Below are positions 7,329 through 9,746 of a stretch of 9,746 nucleotides of DNA, piece by piece. The stretch is from NCBI GenBank assembly GCA_947176355.1, contig CAMWQY010000081.1, forward strand, positions 1 through 9,746, written 5' to 3'. Under the pieces are notes generated by a model. It did no database searches and was not told the DNA's origin. It saw only the letters and a program-made list of their open reading frames with translations. This stretch comes from an uncultured Porphyromonadaceae bacterium. Its GTDB lineage: Bacteria > Bacteroidota > Bacteroidia > Bacteroidales > Muribaculaceae. Position numbers and translations under genes: made by a program. The first letter of the stretch is position 1, and every line of letters starts with the position of its first letter.

Positions 7329-8234
7329 TTATTCTTCTACTTTTATTGAAATGATACGGATGTCTTCTACAGGGCGGTCACGTCCGTCGGTCTCCGCTTT
7401 CTGGATTTTCTCCACTACATCCATTCCTTCGAGCACTTCGCCGAATACGGTGTATTGCCCGTCAAGATGAGGAGTGCCTCCGATTGTGGAGTAGTCACGC
7501 ACCTGTTCTTCAGTCATAGTGACAGGCTTCACATTTGCTTCAGTCTGTTTGATAAGCTCTTGACGGAGATTCTCAAGGCCTACAGAGTCTTTTGCAAGGC
7601 GAAGCTGACGTATGGTGTCCATATTTTGTCGCTGCAGTTCCATAAAATAAGATTGGAGCTGCTTCTGAACAGACATTTCTTCCATTCTCGACAACTGCTG
7701 GGGAAGATACTTCTTACCGGTCACGATATAGAACTGACTTCCGGAACTCTTTCTTTCAGGGTTCATCTCGTCGCCCGTGCGTGCTGCAGCCAAAGCTCCA
7801 TATTTGTGATAATGCTTCGGGTAAACTATTTCAGCCGGAATGGTATAGCCGGGTCCTCCTGAACCCAGCATGGCACCCGGTTGGGCATCTTTTGATTCAG
7901 GATCGCCGGTCTGCACCATAAAATCATTGATCACTCTGTGGAAAAGCACTCCGTCATAATATCCTTCCTTGGCAAGTTTAAGGAAGTTGTCGCGATGCAG
8001 AGGAGTATCGTCGTAAAGACGAATCTTTATATTCCCGGCAGTGGTAGCCACATCGAGTGTGGGTCCTGCCGGTATTTCGCTTTGCGGTGCTGTTGTGCTC
8101 ATTTCTTTAGTTTGTGGTTCCTGGCCTCCCGTGACGCTTCCGCGTGTGGCAAAAGCGGCTGTCGCTATCATTGCCACTACACCGATTGAGGCTATGGATA
8201 TTATTGTCTTTCTTTTCATTAATTTGTAAATCAT
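7329..8234 (-). CDS. Exported cyclophilin-type peptidyl-prolyl cis-trans isomerase
   Basis: Cyclophilins interconvert cis and trans peptide bonds before proline. The N-terminus has a basic stretch and a hydrophobic segment (about 11-29) ending AFA-T, so the protein is probably exported to the periplasm or anchored by an uncleaved helix. There is no lipobox Cys. The fold starts near residue 58. FHRVINDFMVQTGD (98-111) carries the catalytic Arg100 and Gln108, SSGSQFYIV (163-171) is the second core motif, and HLDGQYTVFGEVLEG (256-270) the third. The usual tryptophan of the last motif is replaced by His256, as in many bacterial members. Between the second and third motifs, where compact cyclophilins have roughly a dozen residues, about 75 are inserted, mostly charged helix (about 178-248). 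Two starts are possible: the ATG at 8234, directly abutting the upstream TAA (TAAATG), or Met6 at 8219, which gives a more typical MKRK signal start. It is the middle gene of the leftward set. Confidence 0.92.
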   Translation of the reverse strand: MIYKLMKRKTIISIASIGVVAMIATAAFATRGSVTGGQEPQTKEMSTTAPQSEIPAGPTLDVATTAGNIKIRLYDDTPLHRDNFLKLAKEGYYDGVLFHRVINDFMVQTGDPESKDAQPGAMLGSGGPGYTIPAEIVYPKHYHKYGALAAARTGDEMNPERKSSGSQFYIVTGKKYLPQQLSRMEEMSVQKQLQSYFMELQRQNMDTIRQLRLAKDSVGLENLRQELIKQTEANVKPVTMTEEQVRDYSTIGGTPHLDGQYTVFGEVLEGMDVVEKIQKAETDGRDRPVEDIRIISIKVEE

Positions 8235-8609
8235 TTACAGTCCTTCTCCGGGATAGATGCGTTTATATACCCTTCTGAACGTGTCGTCTGAAGCCTTAAG
8301 CTCGTCTGCTCTCTCCATATAATCGGCACCCCAAATTGCCTGAAGCAATGATCCGATGTATCGGCGTTCGCGGTCTTTCTCAATAGCTCCCTCAACCAAA
8401 GGTGAGATCCAACCGGCAAATTTATCGCGGTCTACTGCGCAAAGGAATCGAGCCGTAGAGGCGAGGAATTGCCCTGATATGTCTGCTCGACGAAGATTTT
8501 CGACAAGCTCCGGCATAGAATCAATGCAAGTATCCACATTGTTGACTATATAGTCGTATGTAGCCATCCCATCATTATCCCCGATCAGATTTTTCAATGT
8601 TTCACTCAT
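8235..8609 (-). CDS. Small hypothetical protein, first gene of the cyclophilin operon
   Basis: I do not recognise this protein. With the start at 8609 it has 124 residues beginning MSETLKNLIG, with no signal peptide or membrane segment. It looks alpha-helical and evenly charged, with an interior stretch of hydrophobic residues and Trp (FAGWISPLVEGA, then LLQAIWGADYMERAD) and the ending RIYPGEGL. The frame stays open upstream to an ATG at 8669, but that codon would lie at or just before the transcription start predicted from the TAAATTTG at 8681-8674, and the extra 20 residues (MIFLLFVAGWHRQIG...) look like read-through of leader DNA, so 8609 is preferred. Its TAA is followed directly by the cyclophilin ATG, giving tight translational coupling. 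The regular composition and tight operon place argue for a real gene. Its function is unknown. Confidence 0.75.
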   Translation of the reverse strand: MSETLKNLIGDNDGMATYDYIVNNVDTCIDSMPELVENLRRADISGQFLASTARFLCAVDRDKFAGWISPLVEGAIEKDRERRYIGSLLQAIWGADYMERADELKASDDTFRRVYKRIYPGEGL

Positions 8610-8673
8610 AATTTTTCTGATTAATCCTATCTGCCGATGCCACCCGGCAACGAACAAAAGAAATATCAAAGCG

Positions 8674-8681
8674 CAAATTTA
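8674..8681 (-). promoter_or_regulatory. -7 element for the leftward operon
   Basis: Read leftward, TAAATTTG (8681-8674) matches the Bacteroidota -7 consensus TAnnTTTG exactly. No good TTTG stands 19-21 bases upstream; that area is only T-rich. Transcription would start near 8667, giving a leader of about 58 bases before the ATG at 8609. It probably drives the small hypothetical gene, the cyclophilin and the DUF349 gene. I found no equally good element facing right for the kinase-like gene in the same 141-base divergent gap. Confidence 0.6.
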
Positions 8682-8750
8682 CACAAAATATCTGAAATAA
8701 ATAGGTTTTCTTCAAAAAAAATTATTTTTCTATCCAAATTCGTCTGAAAA

Positions 8751-9422
8751 ATGTTTTACTTTTATAAGATTTTCACTAAAAATCCAAGTGCTGTGGATAA
8801 ATCAGAAAATAAAATAATAGTAATAGGAAGACAATATGGCGGCACCGGCAGAAAGACGGGACGCGCCCTGGCTGAAGCGCTCGGTCTTCCCTACTACGAC
8901 AAGGAGATTATCAATAAGGTGTCGGCTAAATATGGATATGATCCGGATATACTCCACCGTGCAGATGAGAAAAAGCCATCTCCTTTCCGGAGCATGCTGC
9001 TTGGCAAATATGGAGTGATGGACATGTATGCCACTTCCCCGCTCAGCAGGGAGTCGCTATATGAAGCGCAGACTAACGTAATTCGTCAGATTTGCAACGA
9101 AGGGAGCTGTGTGATTGTAGGGCGCACTGCCGACTATATCATGCGCGAACATCCCGGTCTTGTCAGCGTATTCATACATGCTCCAAAGGAATGGAGAGCC
9201 GCCAACCTCATCAGCAGAGGCGAAGCTACTGATGTCCAGGATGCCATTAATAAAATCAGGAGGGCTGACAGTGATCGCGAAGGGTATTACAACTATTTCA
9301 CCGGTAGGAAATGGGGCACAGCCGACAATTATCATCTGACTATCGACGCGTCACTGCTCGATCCGGAAGAAATGGTAGCCATGATAGCCCGATATGTCGA
9401 CAAAAGCAAAAAAGGAAGTTGA
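8751..9422 (+). CDS. Cytidylate-kinase-like family protein
   Basis: This 223-residue protein belongs to the P-loop family annotated as cytidylate-kinase-like (AAA_26 type). It starts its fold at IIVIGRQYGGTGRKTG (22-37), the nucleotide-binding loop, then ALAEALGLPYYDKEII (39-54), where members of the family typically read LPYYDKE. Other matching pieces are VIVGRTADYIM (121-131), SVFIHAP (139-145) and RRADSDREGYYNYFTGRKWG (170-189), the last resembling the lid and C-terminal region of CMP kinases. The loop lacks the classic GK[ST] lysine arrangement, having GTGRKTG instead, so phosphorylation of CMP is not assured and the true substrate is unknown. Residues 1-20 are a weakly conserved-looking, Lys-rich leader; a GTG at codon 15 is a possible alternative start. 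The upstream gap to the leftward operon is AT-rich without a clear promoter on this strand. rnpB follows in the same direction. Confidence 0.85.
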   Translation: MFYFYKIFTKNPSAVDKSENKIIVIGRQYGGTGRKTGRALAEALGLPYYDKEIINKVSAKYGYDPDILHRADEKKPSPFRSMLLGKYGVMDMYATSPLSRESLYEAQTNVIRQICNEGSCVIVGRTADYIMREHPGLVSVFIHAPKEWRAANLISRGEATDVQDAINKIRRADSDREGYYNYFTGRKWGTADNYHLTIDASLLDPEEMVAMIARYVDKSKKGS

Positions 9423-9454
9423 GCAATCGAACTATTCAGCTCACACCAATGTAA

Positions 9455-9463
9455 TAATATTTG
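9455..9463 (+). promoter_or_regulatory. Probable -7 element for rnpB
   Basis: TAATATTTG at 9455-9463 resembles the Bacteroidota -7 consensus TAnnTTTG with one extra base; read as AATATTTG it has one mismatch. It lies just upstream of the first conserved RNase P RNA bases, consistent with a start near 9469-9472. No clear -33 element is seen. The element lies 32 bases after the stop of the kinase-like gene, so read-through is also possible. Confidence 0.45.
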
Positions 9464-9470
9464 TGCAGAA

Positions 9471-9746
9471 AGGAGGTCTGTCGCTTCATGCCGGGCGCAT
9501 GAAGAGGAAAGTCCGGGCAACACAGAGCACCATACTTGGCAACGTCAAGCCGGCGGCGACGTCGGGGAAAATGTGACAGAAAACTACCGCCTGATGGTCT
9601 ACGGGCCTAAAGGTAAGGGTGAAAAGGCGGGGTAAGAGCCCACCGGATGCCGTGGTGACATGGCATGCCGCACATCCTATGGGTTGCAAGGCCAAATACA
9701 CCGGCAGCTAAGGGCTGCTCGTCCATTGCCGGGGGGTAGGCTGCTC
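9471..9746 (+). ncRNA. rnpB: RNase P RNA, bacterial class A, 3' end missing at the window edge
   Basis: This is the catalytic RNA that trims the 5' leader from precursor tRNAs. Hallmark conserved blocks appear in order: GAGGAAAGTCCGGGC (9504-9518), ACAGAAAACTACCGCC (9576-9591), GGTAAGGGTGAAAAGG (9612-9627), GCAAGGCCAAATA (9686-9698) and GGGTAGGCTGCTC (9734-9746). A short P3-like stem pairs 9484-9491 with 9497-9504, a P12-like stem pairs 9647-9651 with 9662-9666, and P15 pairs CCGGCA (9701-9706) with TGCCGG (9727-9732). Compared with the E. coli RNA, roughly the last 90-100 bases are absent, including the block around ACAGAA...GGCTTA that closes the P4 core, because the window ends. The 5' end is estimated from conserved structure and the candidate promoter, not fixed. 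In the L15 region the sequence reads TAAGGG rather than the E. coli TAAGGT. Confidence 0.95.

Noticed and set aside
8610..8669. Upstream extension of the small hypothetical protein to the ATG at 8669
   Set aside because: That ATG is at the predicted transcription start given the -7 element at 8681-8674, and the extra 20 residues look like translated leader. The ATG at 8609 is preferred.
9713..9746. Repeated GGCTGCTC (9713-9720 and 9739-9746) as a direct repeat or attachment site
   Set aside because: Both copies lie inside the conserved RNase P RNA, and the second is part of a universally conserved block, so RNA structure explains them.

Overview
The window looks like ordinary chromosome from a Bacteroidales bacterium (phylum Bacteroidota), possibly Muribaculaceae-like; the family is a guess. 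Supporting signs are Bacteroidota-type promoter elements close to TAnnTTTG, weak or absent Shine-Dalgarno sequences, moderate GC, and protein types typical of this order: a long multi-repeat DUF349 protein, a patatin with an outer-membrane barrel, a cyclophilin with a long helical insert, and a cytidylate-kinase-like protein. The clearest anchor is an rnpB gene (RNase P RNA) that runs off the right edge.

Layout. Positions 1-50 may hold the last codons of a rightward gene, followed by a strong hairpin terminator at 101-138. An AT-rich stretch without a convincing gene runs to about 531. A rightward pair follows: apbE, a lipoprotein FAD:protein FMN transferase (582-1598), and a polytopic membrane protein resembling DUF6056 (1616-3166), 17 bases apart. 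They converge, with 18 bases between stop codons, on a leftward patatin/POTRA/beta-barrel gene (3185-5374). Behind it lies a compact leftward set read from about 8667: a small unrecognised protein (8235-8609), a signal-bearing cyclophilin-type peptidyl-prolyl isomerase (7329-8234) and a DUF349 protein (5499-7304). The first two are joined stop-to-start and the third follows after 24 bases. Patatin lies 124 bases further on with its own AT-rich leader. Rightward from the divergent region are a cytidylate-kinase-like gene (8751-9422) and rnpB (about 9471 to the edge).

Function. Much of the protein content points to the envelope: ApbE covalently flavinylates exported proteins, the cyclophilin probably folds exported proteins, the patatin is an outer-membrane lipase-like protein, and the DUF6056-like protein is a membrane enzyme candidate. 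DUF349, the 124-residue protein and the kinase-like protein appear cytosolic. I see no mobile element, CRISPR array, tRNA, phage gene or defence system. No clearly new multi-gene system is visible; the points most worth a second look are individual proteins of unknown activity, an AT-rich hairpin over the patatin start, and a variant L15 sequence in the RNase P RNA.
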